From Halalkalibacter wakoensis JCM 9140 (lineage in GTDB: Bacteria; Bacillota; Bacilli; Bacillales; Bacillaceae_D), in assembly GCF_000513095.1 (NCBI RefSeq), contig NZ_BAUT01000011.1:23496-87495 (forward strand): 64,000 nt of DNA, read 5' to 3'. Under the pieces are notes generated by a model. It had not been told where the DNA came from and did no database searches. It was given only the letters and a program-made list of their open reading frames with translations. Positions 8,850-17,683 of this stretch are shown here, piece by piece. Numbering within the stretch: the stretch's first letter is position 1; each line of letters opens with the position of its first letter. The translations under genes and the position numbers were made by a program.

Positions 8850-9050
8850 ATGGAATTAACGGACTACTTAGACAATCCAGACATCTTCTTTGTAAATATC
8901 TAAACAGCTGATTTTTTTATTTACGATGATCGTGACTGTGAATTAATTGCTAGTAAAAAGGAAACGATCAGTCCGTTCTACATGGAATATAAAGAGATGA
9001 TTCCTGAGCAGTAACAAAAAGAGTTAAAGCAATTGTTTGAACATAAGTAG
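8850..9050 (+). pseudogene. DUF3885-like remnant with two in-frame stops
   Basis: One frame reads through 67 codons from ATG 8850: MELTDYLDNPDIFFVNI, stop, TADFFIYDDRDCELIASKKE, then SPFYMEYKEMIPEQ, stop, QKELKQLFEHK, stop. The block FIYDDRDCELIAS followed by a tyrosine-rich segment is typical of the C-terminal end of DUF3885 proteins of Bacillus. The two internal stop codons and the missing N-terminal region mark it as a decayed copy. It was recognised by reading the translation, not by a search. Confidence 0.55.
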
Positions 9051-9072
9051 GCTGCGGCAAACGGAGGATATC

Positions 9073-9381
9073 ATGAAAAAAAAGAATCTGATAGCGTTAA
9101 CGTTGTTCATAGGGCTGATTTATTTGTTGCATTCAACCCCACATTTGGCTGTGAGAACGTATGTATTCTTCACTGGTTATCCGGTAGCCGCTGTTACAAC
9201 AAATATTATTCATGACGACTACCATAATGAAGTCGACAAAGAAAAATTCGCTGAATGGAATGCGAAAGCATACACCTTGACAAAACCTCCAATTGAAAAG
9301 GCGACACAAGGGGAGCTTAGAAACTACCTCGTTAAAAAAAGAGGCTTTTTTCATATCGTAGAGTTTTACGGTGAGGGGTAA
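9073..9381 (+). CDS. Hypothetical secreted or membrane-anchored protein (102 aa)
   Basis: ATG 9073 follows GGAGG; a frame-compatible upstream start (9037) has no ribosome binding site. The product has a positively charged start and one hydrophobic segment (LIALTLFIGLIYLL), then a mostly polar extracellular part with charged C-terminus. No domain is recognised. It lies just after the DUF3885 remnant and before a DUF7010-like gene. Confidence 0.6.
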   Translation: MKKKNLIALTLFIGLIYLLHSTPHLAVRTYVFFTGYPVAAVTTNIIHDDYHNEVDKEKFAEWNAKAYTLTKPPIEKATQGELRNYLVKKRGFFHIVEFYGEG

Positions 9382-9458
9382 ATGAACCAGTTCATTTTCA
9401 GGAATGCGAACATGCCATTGTAAGAAAGTCTATTTCAATCTGGAGAGGGGAACTTTTC

Positions 9459-10019
9459 ATGAATGAAGGTAATGTTGACTTGCTGCAAATAAGAAGAGAG
9501 TTATCTATAAAAGGGAAGAACGGTATCGGGTTTATTTTGGCTGCCGCTGCGATCTGGACGATAATTACGATCATCTTTGCTTTGCCCATAGAAACGCATG
9601 CTAAGAACATATTGATGTTATTCACTACGGGATTATTGTTTCCTTTAGCGGTCGTAACGTCTAAGTTGTTGAAAGCGGATTGGCGTTTTGAAAATAATCC
9701 ACTTGCCAATTTAGCGACGCATTTAAATGTAGCTCAAATCATGTACTTCCCTATTCTTTTTTGGGCGATTGCATATAGTCCGAATGAGGCTGTGTTATTC
9801 TTTGCCATTATTGTGGGTGCTCACTTTTTTCCCTATGGTTGGTTTTATCATACAAAAGCCTTTTATTTTATGGCTCCCGTTATTTCTGCTTTAATGATTT
9901 TAATTTGGTCGTTCGTTCAACCTGAGCAACTTTGGCTCATTCCATTGTCTATGGTTCTATTGTTGCTATTGCTAGCGTTATGGCTTTACAACGATTATAA
10001 ACGAAAAGTAAAATTATAA
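9459..10019 (+). CDS. DUF7010-like multi-helix membrane protein
   Basis: 186 residues from ATG 9459 behind GGAGAGGGG. After a short charged N-terminus (LLQIRRELSIKGKNG) there are about six membrane segments. The features FTTGLLFPLAVV, NLATHLNVAQIMYFPILFW and GAHFFPYGWFY are characteristic of a conserved uncharacterised Bacillus membrane family that I associate with DUF7010. The role is unknown. It may form a transcript with the GNAT gene that starts 45 bases downstream. Confidence 0.7.
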   Translation: MNEGNVDLLQIRRELSIKGKNGIGFILAAAAIWTIITIIFALPIETHAKNILMLFTTGLLFPLAVVTSKLLKADWRFENNPLANLATHLNVAQIMYFPILFWAIAYSPNEAVLFFAIIVGAHFFPYGWFYHTKAFYFMAPVISALMILIWSFVQPEQLWLIPLSMVLLLLLLALWLYNDYKRKVKL

Positions 10020-10063
10020 TTTAATTCAATATTAAACTCGATTTGTGTGGAGGGAGGTGTAAA

Positions 10064-10558
10064 ATGAGTAAAGACATTCTTGTTCAGGAGTACTCCTCTA
10101 ACTATCAAGCTCACGTTTTAGATTTGATTCTGCATATACAGCAAGTAGAATACAATATATCAATTACGGAAGAGGATCAGCCTGATTTGTTTGTCATAGA
10201 CGACTATTATCAAAATGGAACTGGGAACTTCTGGATTGCCCTGAATAACGAGGAAGTAATCGGTACAATTAGTCTTTTAGACATTGGGGAAGATCAAGTC
10301 GCGTTAAGGAAGATGTTTGTACATAAAAATTACCGTGGACAAACGTATAAAACAGCAAGCCTTCTACTTCATACGGCCTTAACATGGGCGAGGAAGCAAC
10401 AACTTCATGCTATATACCTTGGGACAACACCGCAATTTTTAGCTGCTCATAGGTTTTATGAAAAGAACGGATTTAGCAGCATTTCTCCAGGCGAATTACC
10501 TGAGAGGTTTCCTGTGTTAGAAGTTGATAAGAAGTTCTATAAGTATGTGATTAACTAA
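10064..10558 (+). CDS. GNAT family N-acetyltransferase
   Basis: 164 residues from ATG 10064, which is preceded by GGAGGGAGG; the earlier ATG at 10043 overlaps that site and is rejected. The GNAT fold is visible as the beta-strand GNFWIALNNEEVIGTISLLD, motif A with an acetyl-CoA loop in KMFVHKNYRGQTYKTASLL (R/Q-x-x-G-x-A-like), and the C-terminal RFYEKNGF motif. It transfers an acetyl group from acetyl-CoA to an unknown amine. A strong terminator follows. Confidence 0.88.
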   Translation: MSKDILVQEYSSNYQAHVLDLILHIQQVEYNISITEEDQPDLFVIDDYYQNGTGNFWIALNNEEVIGTISLLDIGEDQVALRKMFVHKNYRGQTYKTASLLLHTALTWARKQQLHAIYLGTTPQFLAAHRFYEKNGFSSISPGELPERFPVLEVDKKFYKYVIN

Positions 10559-10574
10559 CGAATAGGTTATGCTA

Positions 10575-10608
10575 GAAATCGTCCCTTTTAAGGACGATTT
10601 CTTTCGTT
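10575..10608. terminator. Terminator after the GNAT gene
   Basis: Perfect 10-bp stem GAAATCGTCC / GGACGATTTC followed by TTTCGTTT, between convergent genes. Confidence 0.85.
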
Positions 10609-10633
10609 TATTATAACTCTAATACAGAACGTT

Positions 10634-11131
10634 TTAGTTCGGTAATAATACTTTATCAATAACATGGATTACACCGTTTGATGTTTCGATATCGGGTGTC
10701 ACGACATTTGATGAATTAACTCGAACAGGGTTTAGTGAAATTCTCACCGTTTGCTCGGTTGCGGTTTTAATATGTGCTCCGTCTTGTAAGTCTTCAGACA
10801 TTACTTTTTCTGGTACGACATGGTATAAGAGAATGTCCTTCAAATCGTCTCGTGCTAACAAATCTTCGGCTGTTATGTCTAAATCCTTTAATAGTTTTTC
10901 AAAAGCGTCATCTGTTGGAGCAAAAACGGTAAAAGGACCTTCACCTTTTAGTGTATCAACCAACTCAGCTTTTTCTAAAGCAGCGACCAAAGTGTTAAAG
11001 GTACCAGCTTCTTTCGCTGTTTCTAAAATGTCTTTCCCGTTATCAGAGTTCTCTGCGGCTAATACACCATTAGCCAATGATAAAATCATCATCATGACAA
11101 CTGACATCAACACCAATTTCTTCTTTACCAT
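10634..11131 (-). CDS. Secreted FAS1 (fasciclin) domain protein
   Basis: 165 residues with a Sec signal peptide (basic start, VLMSVVMMMILSLANGVLAA, cut near residue 26) followed by one complete FAS1 domain. The first FAS1 motif is FNTLVAALEKAELVDTL then GPFTVFAPTDDAFEKL; the second is NGVIHVIDKVLLP at the C-terminus. Such proteins act outside the membrane in adhesion or surface interactions. GGAGG sits seven bases before ATG 11131. It stands alone as a single-gene transcript. Confidence 0.92.
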   Translation of the reverse strand: MVKKKLVLMSVVMMMILSLANGVLAAENSDNGKDILETAKEAGTFNTLVAALEKAELVDTLKGEGPFTVFAPTDDAFEKLLKDLDITAEDLLARDDLKDILLYHVVPEKVMSEDLQDGAHIKTATEQTVRISLNPVRVNSSNVVTPDIETSNGVIHVIDKVLLPN

Positions 11132-11604
11132 AGTTAAGCCTCCTGTTATTCACTTTTTAAAATGTGCCAAAAATAAGATAAATGCGCTCTCATGTACGAT
11201 TGTTGCGCGTTCCACCTCCAAGATCAATCTAAAAGGTAGTATTCGATTCAATGACCTTTTTATTCCAATTAACAGGTAAACAGCAAAATAAAACGCTTGG
11301 ATGTGAACGCTCTCCAAACGTTTTTGCTATATGATTTCTTAAAAATCTTAAAAATAATAGACACCTTCCGCATGAGCGGTGAACTATCATTGACCGAGCA
11401 TTGTTTAGATGAAAAATAGATAACACGGTACAATATAGGATTCATGAAATAAAAAGAAGATTAAAACGATCGTACTGTACTGACTATGAGCACGTGAGAA
11501 GTCAAAAGGAACGTTGGAAGGAGTAATAAATGGGTGGTAATAGAATTCAAAAATAAAATTCGTTTTGACTAACCTAGTTCATATAATAGCAATCTGCAAA
11601 CAAA
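11132..11604. other. Intergenic region between FAS1 and L,D-transpeptidase genes
   Basis: About 470 nt with no supported gene. The minus-strand frame at 11229-11426 has no ribosome binding site and a composition unlike neighbouring proteins. The FAS1 promoter must lie here; I could not fix its boxes. Confidence 0.4.
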
Positions 11605-12099
11605 TTACGGTTGTATGGTGACAGGTGTTCCGATGGGGACAATGCTAGCTAATTCCTCGACATCTTGATTGTACATACGAATACAACCTCTAGAGACAGC
11701 CTGGCCGATGGAACTAGGATCATTTGTTCCATGAATTCCATAGTGTTGTTTCGACAAGCTCATCCACATTGTCCCAAATGGTCCACCAGGATTCGGAGCT
11801 TTATTAATAATAATGAAGTTGCCGATCGGTGTTTCATGTAGAATTCTTCCAACCGCAATTGGATATTGTTTTTGTATAGCGTTATCCTTTCGTAACGTTA
11901 ACGAGCGGTTGTCAACAGACACATCAATCCTATATGGAATGGTATCAGGGGACGGAAGCCCTGGGATCACAATAGATTGACCAGGAAGAATTACGTTGGG
12001 GTTTATAGATGGGTTAACATGAATGATGTCCTGTAGTGATGTTCGATAATCAATGGATATTTGAGTGAGTGTTTCACCGGGTTTAACGATATGAATCAT
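11605..12099 (-). CDS. ykuD: L,D-transpeptidase with LysM domain (YkuD type)
   Basis: 164 residues, the length of Bacillus subtilis YkuD. An N-terminal LysM domain (about residues 2-45: [20 protein letters not shown], then [19 protein letters not shown]) binds peptidoglycan. The YkuD catalytic domain follows, with [15 protein letters not shown] and the SRGCIRM motif carrying the catalytic Cys near residue 142. The enzyme makes 3-3 cross-links in the wall or spore cortex. No signal peptide is present, as in the YkuD prototype. A GGAGG-like site precedes ATG 12099. Monocistronic. Confidence 0.95.
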   Translation of the reverse strand: MIHIVKPGETLTQISIDYRTSLQDIIHVNPSINPNVILPGQSIVIPGLPSPDTIPYRIDVSVDNRSLTLRKDNAIQKQYPIAVGRILHETPIGNFIIINKAPNPGGPFGTMWMSLSKQHYGIHGTNDPSSIGQAVSRGCIRMYNQDVEELASIVPIGTPVTIQP

Positions 12100-12419
12100 C
12101 TTTCACACCTCCGCAATGTTGGGACTTATCTTATTCTATGTTATGGCATCAAACATTTTGACCTATGAATCTGATCATCTGGGTTGGTTGTAACAGTTAG
12201 GGTGTGCCGCTTATTTTCAACAAAGCATTCACTCAATAATAAAGGGACATTCTTTTAGTGGGAACTTTTCGCTTTGTGAGACGTACATATTAATAGAATA
12301 AAATGGAAGGGAATGTTGTCGATGTGATGACCTTTCCTAAAGAGTGTATTCTTCTTAAGTAAAATCGTCAAAATCTAGAAGCTTAAATTAATATTTATAA
12401 GAGTAGGGAGAGATGATAG
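12100..12419. other. Intergenic region upstream of ykuD
   Basis: About 320 nt holding divergent promoters. Only very short frames are present and no RNA element was recognised. Confidence 0.4.
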
Positions 12420-12680
12420 ATGAAATATTGGGAAATCACACATCATATGCAAACGATTCGAGTGGAGAACAGATGGAATTCGGAACGGTTATATGTGAAT
12501 GGAGAATTACAGGATGAACGAATGGGTGTGAGATCGGAATCTCGGCTTTACGGGAGGATTTATAATCAAAATCAGGAAGTAGAACCTATTAAAGTATCGA
12601 TTGGGACGTATGTTTTTAGGTTACATTGCTTGGTTTTTATTAACGATCGTTTAGTGTTTTCAAGTGTAGAGCATTCATAG
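12420..12680 (+). CDS. Hypothetical protein (86 aa)
   Basis: ATG 12420 follows AGGGAGAG at a usual distance. The product starts MKYWEITHHMQTIRVENRW and later contains YVNGELQDER and LYGRIYNQN; it is polar with beta-strand-like spacing and no membrane segment. The pattern of a short strand-rich domain with NGE/DR turns suggests a small beta-sandwich, but no family is recognised. It ends before a shared bidirectional terminator. Confidence 0.65.
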   Translation: MKYWEITHHMQTIRVENRWNSERLYVNGELQDERMGVRSESRLYGRIYNQNQEVEPIKVSIGTYVFRLHCLVFINDRLVFSSVEHS

Positions 12681-12731
12681 GGTCAGTTTTTATGTAGATA
12701 TAATAATGCGAGTTTAGACTTTTTTAAACAC

Positions 12732-12767
12732 AAAAGGGAACTCTACTAAATGAGAAGTTCCCTTTTT
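12732..12767. terminator. Bidirectional terminator
   Basis: AAAAGGGAACT / AGTTCCCTTTT, 11-bp stem with a 13-nt loop, between the convergent genes at 12420 and 12774. Confidence 0.85.
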
Positions 12768-12773
12768 AAAGGT

Positions 12774-13057
12774 TTATTGAACGGATGAAGCAACCTTGTT
12801 TAAATTTTCAAGAATGTCCTCTTTACTTCCACCACAATAAAATGCAGTTACTAAATCGTAGCATGTATCCTTATTTATTAAATAGCAACGGTGCGACCCC
12901 ATATCGTAAACAAAGTGGCTTTGCGCGTTACCATGGATCCGTCAAATATTTTATAATGTGCAAGATCAAATAATTCGCGAGCGCCATTTTTGGCTAACTC
13001 AAGAAACTCTTCTCTCGAGATTTCTCTTAACGCGTTAAGTCCTGCTAATTTATTCAT
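12774..13057 (-). pseudogene. Small conserved hypothetical gene, frameshifted
   Basis: Translation starts at ATG 13057 behind GGAGG with MNKLAGLNALREISREEF and runs to FDLAHYKIFDGSM. The frame then turns into an unlikely tail and stops. In the neighbouring frame the coding signal resumes at NAQSHFVYDMGSHRCYLINK, continues CYDLVTAFYCGGSKEDIL and ends NLNKVASSVQ at 12774, just before a terminator. One missing base near 12930-12945 explains both parts, giving a protein of about 94 residues. The family is not recognised. It may be a real mutation or a sequence error. Confidence 0.65.
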
Positions 13058-13186
13058 CTTAAACCCTCCAGTTGTCTTTGTTTTATCGTTTTCTTGCATT
13101 TAGTTTTTCTGTTTTATACTTTAACATAATTTCATTTTTAGGTACACTACTTTTTAATAATTATTTTAAGGTTATAGTGATTATAT

Positions 13187-13333
13187 TTAAAGGTGAATCT
13201 TCCATCTCGGCATGTTACCATCTTGATTACTAGGATCAGTCATGAAACGAATAAGAATGAAGGCGCCACTCTCTTGATACAATGGTTGTGCAATCGGACT
13301 AAGGATATGATGGTTTAAGCCTACTTTAATTAA
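13187..13333 (-). pseudogene. Possible C-terminal gene fragment
   Basis: An open stretch of 48 codons without a start codon reads VGLNHHILSPIAQPLYQE, then SGAFILIRFMTDPSNQDG and NMPRWKIHL before the stop. The composition looks like a real folded-protein end (proline, aromatic and charged residues well spread), unlike the AT-rich sequence around it. No ATG or ribosome binding site opens it, so it would be a remnant. The family is not identified; chance cannot be excluded. Confidence 0.3.
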
Positions 13334-13568
13334 TTATATTATTGGAGTTATACAATATTCTAATTGTTGAAAGGAAATGGGCTGAAAAGAGCGATCTGAG
13401 CTAGTTATTTGGTATATCGTTCTCAATCATATGAATTAAATGAAAAAAGGGTCGGGAAGATAGCTTACATAATATAGGCTTCCATCTCATTTTTATTTAA
13501 CCCAGTAGATGAAGTAGTATAATAAAGTTAACGTACACAAATAGACTAGTGAAAGGAATGTATGAAAA
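13334..13568. other. Intergenic region, no supported gene
   Basis: AT-rich stretch that, with the eroded fragment before it, makes about 500 nt without an intact gene. Only the promoter of the small gene at 13569 is expected here. Confidence 0.35.
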
Positions 13569-13739
13569 ATGGAAACCATTAAAGTCTTACCTGATGAACT
13601 GAAGGGGAAAACCGTTGAAGACATGGCTATCACAAAGAGTGCTGTCGTGATTAAATTTACCGATGGTACGTTTTTCGACATCTATCTTGATAAAACTGCA
13701 CAATCATTAAAAACATCAGCTAATAAATTGGATGAGTAA
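13569..13739 (+). CDS. Small acidic protein (56 aa)
   Basis: ATG 13569 lies 11 bases after AAAGGA. The product reads METIKVLPDELKGKTVED, then MAITKSAVVIKFTDGTFFDI and ends TSANKLDE. It has three probable strands with an FTDGT turn, no signal peptide and no membrane helix. The pattern of strand, FTDG turn and DIYLDK strand suggests a compact beta protein. No family is recognised. A terminator follows at 13810. Confidence 0.65.
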   Translation: METIKVLPDELKGKTVEDMAITKSAVVIKFTDGTFFDIYLDKTAQSLKTSANKLDE

Positions 13740-13809
13740 AAATAGGGTCAGTCTAATGAAAATAGAAAAGTAATAGGACTAGACTAACAATCGAATTATG
13801 TAAAACAAT

Positions 13810-13840
13810 GCGTTCCTGATTTAGATTAGGAGCGCTTTTT
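13810..13840 (+). terminator. Terminator after the 56-aa gene
   Basis: GCGTTCCT / AGGAGCGC stem (one G-T pair) followed by five T. Confidence 0.75.
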
Positions 13841-14005
13841 GTTTGAAGTTTTCTTCGTAACAATTTGGTTTTTTATTTTCTCTTAGCAGTTCCCCTTATC
13901 TTAGGTTAAATTACAATCATGATATATTATTAATCATTAAATATTTATTGATAATCGATAAAATGTATATTAAGATCTACATGAAAGATTAATTAGTGAG
14001 GTGCT

Positions 14006-14509
14006 ATGATGAAACCAAAATTTAAGGAAATAGCTGAGCAAGGAAAAACACTCATGTTAAAGGTAGCGATTTTTTTAATTGGCTTTACGGTAGTTGGATT
14101 ATGTGCTTTTTGGTTGCCTTGGATAGGAAATGTATTGCATGAAATGTATCCAGAGTTTGGTTATGTTAAGTATCCTCTATTAATCGGCATATACATTACG
14201 ACTATTCCGTTTTTCGTTGCTTTATATAGTGGGTTAAAACTGTTGAGCAACATTGACAGAAACGAAGCTTTCTCAGAATCATCTGTAGAATCATTAAAAT
14301 ATATAACCATATGTGCAAGTACAATCACTCTCTTATATGTGTTCGGCATCATCATTCTTATTACGGTTAATGCAGGTAACCCAGGAATTTTACTTTTAGG
14401 AGCAGTAATTACGTTTGCTTCAATTGTTATTGCTGTTTTTGCAGCGGTTCTTCAGAGATTATTTAAAAGTGCCATGGCTCTAAAAACAGAAAATGACTTA
14501 ACGGTTTGA
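14006..14509 (+). CDS. DUF2975 family membrane protein
   Basis: 167 residues with four membrane helices: about residues 13-35, 55-75, 95-118 and 125-150. The pattern WLPWIGNV and an acidic patch NIDRNEAFSESSVESLKYI between helices 2 and 3 is typical of DUF2975 (B. subtilis YoaS-like). These proteins are regularly paired with a tiny XRE regulator, as here: the next gene starts 10 bases downstream. GAGGTG precedes tandem ATGs at 14006 and 14009. The function of the pair is not established. Confidence 0.85.
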   Translation: MMKPKFKEIAEQGKTLMLKVAIFLIGFTVVGLCAFWLPWIGNVLHEMYPEFGYVKYPLLIGIYITTIPFFVALYSGLKLLSNIDRNEAFSESSVESLKYITICASTITLLYVFGIIILITVNAGNPGILLLGAVITFASIVIAVFAAVLQRLFKSAMALKTENDLTV

Positions 14510-14519
14510 GGTGAAAGAA

Positions 14520-14735
14520 ATGGCAATTATCATCAATATTGATGTTATGTTAGCGAAAAGAAAAATGAGTGTAACAGAGCTATCTGAAAGAGTTGGAATT
14601 ACAATGGCTAATCTATCTATTTTAAAAAATGGAAAAGCAAAAGCCATTCGATTTTCAACGTTAGAAGCAATTTGCAAAGCTTTGGATTGTCAGCCTGGTG
14701 ATCTGATTGAATATCGGAACGAAGATAATGATTAA
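14520..14735 (+). CDS. XRE-family transcriptional regulator (YozG type)
   Basis: 71 residues that form almost only one Cro/C1 helix-turn-helix: NIDVMLAKRKMSVTELSERV, then GITMANLSILKNGKAKAIRF, then TLEAICKALDCQPGDLIEY. ATG 14520 is preferred to GTG 14511 because GAGGTG lies seven bases before it. It is coupled to the upstream DUF2975 gene and probably autoregulates the operon. Confidence 0.9.
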   Translation: MAIIINIDVMLAKRKMSVTELSERVGITMANLSILKNGKAKAIRFSTLEAICKALDCQPGDLIEYRNEDND

Positions 14736-14794
14736 CCGAAGAACTTTTTTACGAAGAGCAACTTCTGTTGAACGCTATGGGAAGAGGGACTAAA

Positions 14795-15340
14795 ATGATA
14801 CTACTGTTCATCGTGCTACTTCTGGCTCTGCCTATTTTTAGTCTATTTCTTTATCAATATACGAAACGTACAGCTGTATTCGTTGCCTCATTCCCTTTAG
14901 TTCTTTTGATTGGTTGGTGGGTAGTAGCCACGAACCATTACTTCGTCCCTTCGACTAACTTACAGAAAGAATCAATTGGCGATTATGCGTTACAAGACAC
15001 ACGAACATCGGAATTTTTCCATAAGGTTGGTTCGTTTGAAAAAAGGGAAAAGGCTGATGGCTATACTTATATGTATGATGACTTTTTTCTAAGTACAAAC
15101 AAAGAAAATAAAATTGTTTCATTGTCAGTTGGTTCGTTACCAATTGAAACGTCTTCTGGACTACAAGTAGGGGACTCGTTAGAAAAAGCTAAACGCATTT
15201 ATGGGGATCACTTTTACACATACAGAGAAATGGGGTTGGGGAAAGCCGTGGTTTATGTTGATCGAAAAAATAGACACTTGCTTACTATATGGACCAAGGA
15301 TGAACAATCTGTCGCGAACATCTGGTTATCGATGTATTAG
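14795..15340 (+). CDS. Hypothetical membrane protein with extracytoplasmic domain
   Basis: About 181 residues from ATG 14795 behind AGAGGG. Two adjacent hydrophobic helices (ILLFIVLLLALPIFSLFL and AVFVASFPLVLLIGWWVV) anchor a polar domain of about 130 residues. Within it, SSGLQVGDSLEKAKRIYG followed by YREMGLGKAVVYVD is the pattern of bacterial YjgB/DUF4309-like surface domains, where a short helix after GDS packs on a sheet. The role is unknown. The start at 14768 is less likely because it lacks a ribosome binding site. Confidence 0.65.
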   Translation: MILLFIVLLLALPIFSLFLYQYTKRTAVFVASFPLVLLIGWWVVATNHYFVPSTNLQKESIGDYALQDTRTSEFFHKVGSFEKREKADGYTYMYDDFFLSTNKENKIVSLSVGSLPIETSSGLQVGDSLEKAKRIYGDHFYTYREMGLGKAVVYVDRKNRHLLTIWTKDEQSVANIWLSMY

Positions 15341-15427
15341 GATTGTTCGAACATTCTATTAAGACTAGTTGATTTGTCGTGCATCACATGAATACGAGTG
15401 GTATAATGTTGGAAACTATTTACAAAA

Positions 15428-15703
15428 TGCGATGATGAGAAGAGTAAATAAAATGTTTCTATACAGAGAGCTCCGCAAGCTGAAATGGAGCAAGAATCGT
15501 TTTGTTGAACCAAGTCTTTGAGTAGTACATCGGAACCTACAGTAGGGGGTGGTGTAACGGGCGCTCCCGTTATAGAGCTAAGGTATAAGCATATTCATGT
15601 CGTACCTGATAAGGTTAGTATGGAAACATATTAATGAACTGGGGTGGCACCACGATTTTAAACTCGTCCTCAAGACACTAAGTCTTGGGGGTGAGTTTTT
15701 TTA
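15428..15703 (+). ncRNA. T-box leader RNA
   Basis: The stem I features GATGATGAGAAGAGTAA and AGAGAGCTCCG are followed by a long linker and the T-box antiterminator core AACTGGGGTGGCACCACG at 15637-15654. A terminator with stem ACTCGTCCTCAAGAC / GTCTTGGGGGTGAGT and seven T closes it at 15703. The leader senses uncharged tRNA and allows transcription of the next gene, an MFS transporter, when the matching amino acid is short. I could not fix the specifier codon with confidence. Confidence 0.92.
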
Positions 15704-15731
15704 GTTGAAACATGATTTAGGAGTGAACGAA

Positions 15732-16987
15732 ATGAACATAAACAAGATATTAAAATCGTGGAAATATCCATTTATTTTGTTGGCTGGAATAGGCATTTCG
15801 AATGTTGGAGCTTGGGTTTATTTACTAGCATTAAATTTGATTGTCTTTGAGCAGACAGGATCCCCTCTTGCTGTAGCAGGGCTGTATATTCTTATTCCAC
15901 TAGCTACAATCGTAACAAACTTTTGGTCTGGGAGCTTAATTGATCGATTAAATAAAAGAAGCTTAATGGTTGTTCTAGATTTGTTTCGAGCTCTATGTAT
16001 TTTTTCTTTACCATGGGTGCTGGATGCTTCAATCTGGTTGCTTTACATGATCGTTTTTTTGATTAATATGGCTACCTCCATGTTTAATCCAACATCGATG
16101 TCCTATATAACGAGATTAATACCAGCTGAACAAAGAAAGAGGTTCAACTCACTTCGAAGCTTAATGGATTCAGGTGCGTTTCTAATTGGACCAGCGATTG
16201 CAGGAGTTCTTTTTATGATGGGGGACCCAGTTTTAGCTATTTTAATCAATGCAGGTGCGTTATTTCTCTCAGGGATAATAACCCTTCTTATGCCTAATTT
16301 GGAAAAACAAACGTCTTCTATCGGAAGAGAGGAATGGTCGTGGCGGCTAATTAGAAGCGATTTCAACACGGTTATGGCATTTAGCGTAATCATGTGTACG
16401 TCATGATTATTTATTTGTTATTTAGTTCCGTTATCGTCATGACAGCAGCTGTCGATTCTTTAGAAGCCGCATTTGCTAAGGAAGTTTTGAATTTATCTGA
16501 TAGTGACTATGGTTTTTTAGTTAGCGTTGCGGGTGCAGGGATTATAATAGGAGCGATTTTGAACACGTTTGTAGTGAAAAAAATAGCTATCTCTATTTTA
16601 ATGGGAATTGGCTCTGTCTTTGTCTCAATTGGTTATCTCGTTTATGCCTTCTCAGAAACGTTTCTTTTGGCAGCTGTTGGCTTTTTTATTCTTGCCTTTT
16701 TTCTAGCATTTGCCAATACGGGCTTTCATACGTTTTACCAAAACACGATTCCGATTGAGGTAATGGGAAGAATGATTAGTTTGTATGGGGTCGTTCAATC
16801 ATTCTTTGTATTACTAACAACGATTATGATGGGGATTGTAGCACAGATGATTTCGATTCAAACAGTTGTCATTGCAGGTGCTTTTGTGATGCTATTGATA
16901 GCTGTTCTATTAAGTTGTGTTGCTTTATTACCTTTAAAAAGAAAATACGAGCAATCACCTCATGTTGATGAAATGAAAGTGAATTAG
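15732..16987 (+). pseudogene. MFS transporter, T-box controlled, frameshifted
   Basis: Two consecutive frames make one 12-helix MFS protein of about 418 residues. The first runs from ATG 15732 (behind TAGGAG) and contains GSLIDRLNKRSLMVVLD (motif A) and NPTSMSYITRLIPAEQ. It stops at 16406. The second frame resumes within a few codons (VMIIYLLFSS) and carries the second half to 16987. The join contains ATGTGTAC; removing one TG unit restores a continuous frame. The upstream T-box implies an amino acid or related compound as cargo. Start 15705 overlaps the terminator T-run and is rejected. Confidence 0.85.
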
Positions 16988-17111
16988 GTTAGGGAGATTT
17001 TTTTGAATGTGTGGTAAATAATCCCTTTTCCTGTGGTACACTTAATTCTATTGATCTTGTTATCGTTAGGAGAGATGTGAGATCAGAAACGCACTTATTT
17101 TCTCGACTGTA

Positions 17112-17654
17112 ATGATGGCTATTTTGTTTGTTTCTGCTTGCGGAGGTAGGGAAGAAGTAAGCTTAAAAGATGAGTTAAATCCCCTGAATGATCAGTTCTT
17201 TATTGAAAAGCATGAAAGTTATGTTGAGATGTTAATAGAAGATCAAGGGTTTTCAATGGAAGAGGCAAACGAGGAAGCATATAGGATTCAACTAAATGAA
17301 GTCGCTATTGTGAATCGAGCTATGGAACTAGGAATGGATGTTTCCGAAGAAGAAGCACTCAACGTTGCTCAAGAAATGAGACAGTACTTGGTCGAGAATT
17401 CGAATGAAACTGAAGAGGCTTCGGCTCATACGAAAGCAATAATAAAGCAATTGGGCATCTCAGAAGATCAATATTGGAATGAATACGTCATTACTTCATA
17501 TAAGCAAATGTTAATGAGAGAGCAAGTCATGGAGTATGAAAGACAAGAGAACCCAAGTAAATCATGGAATGAACGACAAGAAGAACTGATAGACGAATTT
17601 AAAAGAAACGAAGCAACTCAAATACAGGAGTTTAAAAGGCAAGTCGGATTATAG
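17112..17654 (+). CDS. Putative lipoprotein with SurA-N-like helical domain
   Basis: A lipobox (FVSAC) places the lipidated Cys only nine residues after ATG 17112, too short for a signal peptide. Reading upstream in the same frame adds RNALIFSTV, which completes a good signal, and AGGAGA lies 8-10 bases before ATC 17082. Thus translation may start at a non-standard codon or an indel may hide the start. The mature part is helical and charged, with a repeat of short helices (MEEANEEAYRIQLNEVAIV; VSEEEALNVAQEMRQYL; ISEDQYWNEYVI) resembling the N-terminal chaperone domain of SurA/PrsA-type proteins, without a rotamase domain. Confidence 0.7.
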   Translation: MMAILFVSACGGREEVSLKDELNPLNDQFFIEKHESYVEMLIEDQGFSMEEANEEAYRIQLNEVAIVNRAMELGMDVSEEEALNVAQEMRQYLVENSNETEEASAHTKAIIKQLGISEDQYWNEYVITSYKQMLMREQVMEYERQENPSKSWNERQEELIDEFKRNEATQIQEFKRQVGL

Positions 17655-17683
17655 ATAAATATGAAAATGGTGGAGTGGTCATT

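Noticed and set aside
11229..11426. 65-residue minus-strand frame
   Set aside because: No ribosome binding site and no protein-like composition.
15481..15545. Assignment of a T-box specifier codon (TAC, CAA and GTC were considered)
   Set aside because: Without folding, several triplets fit and none is decisive.
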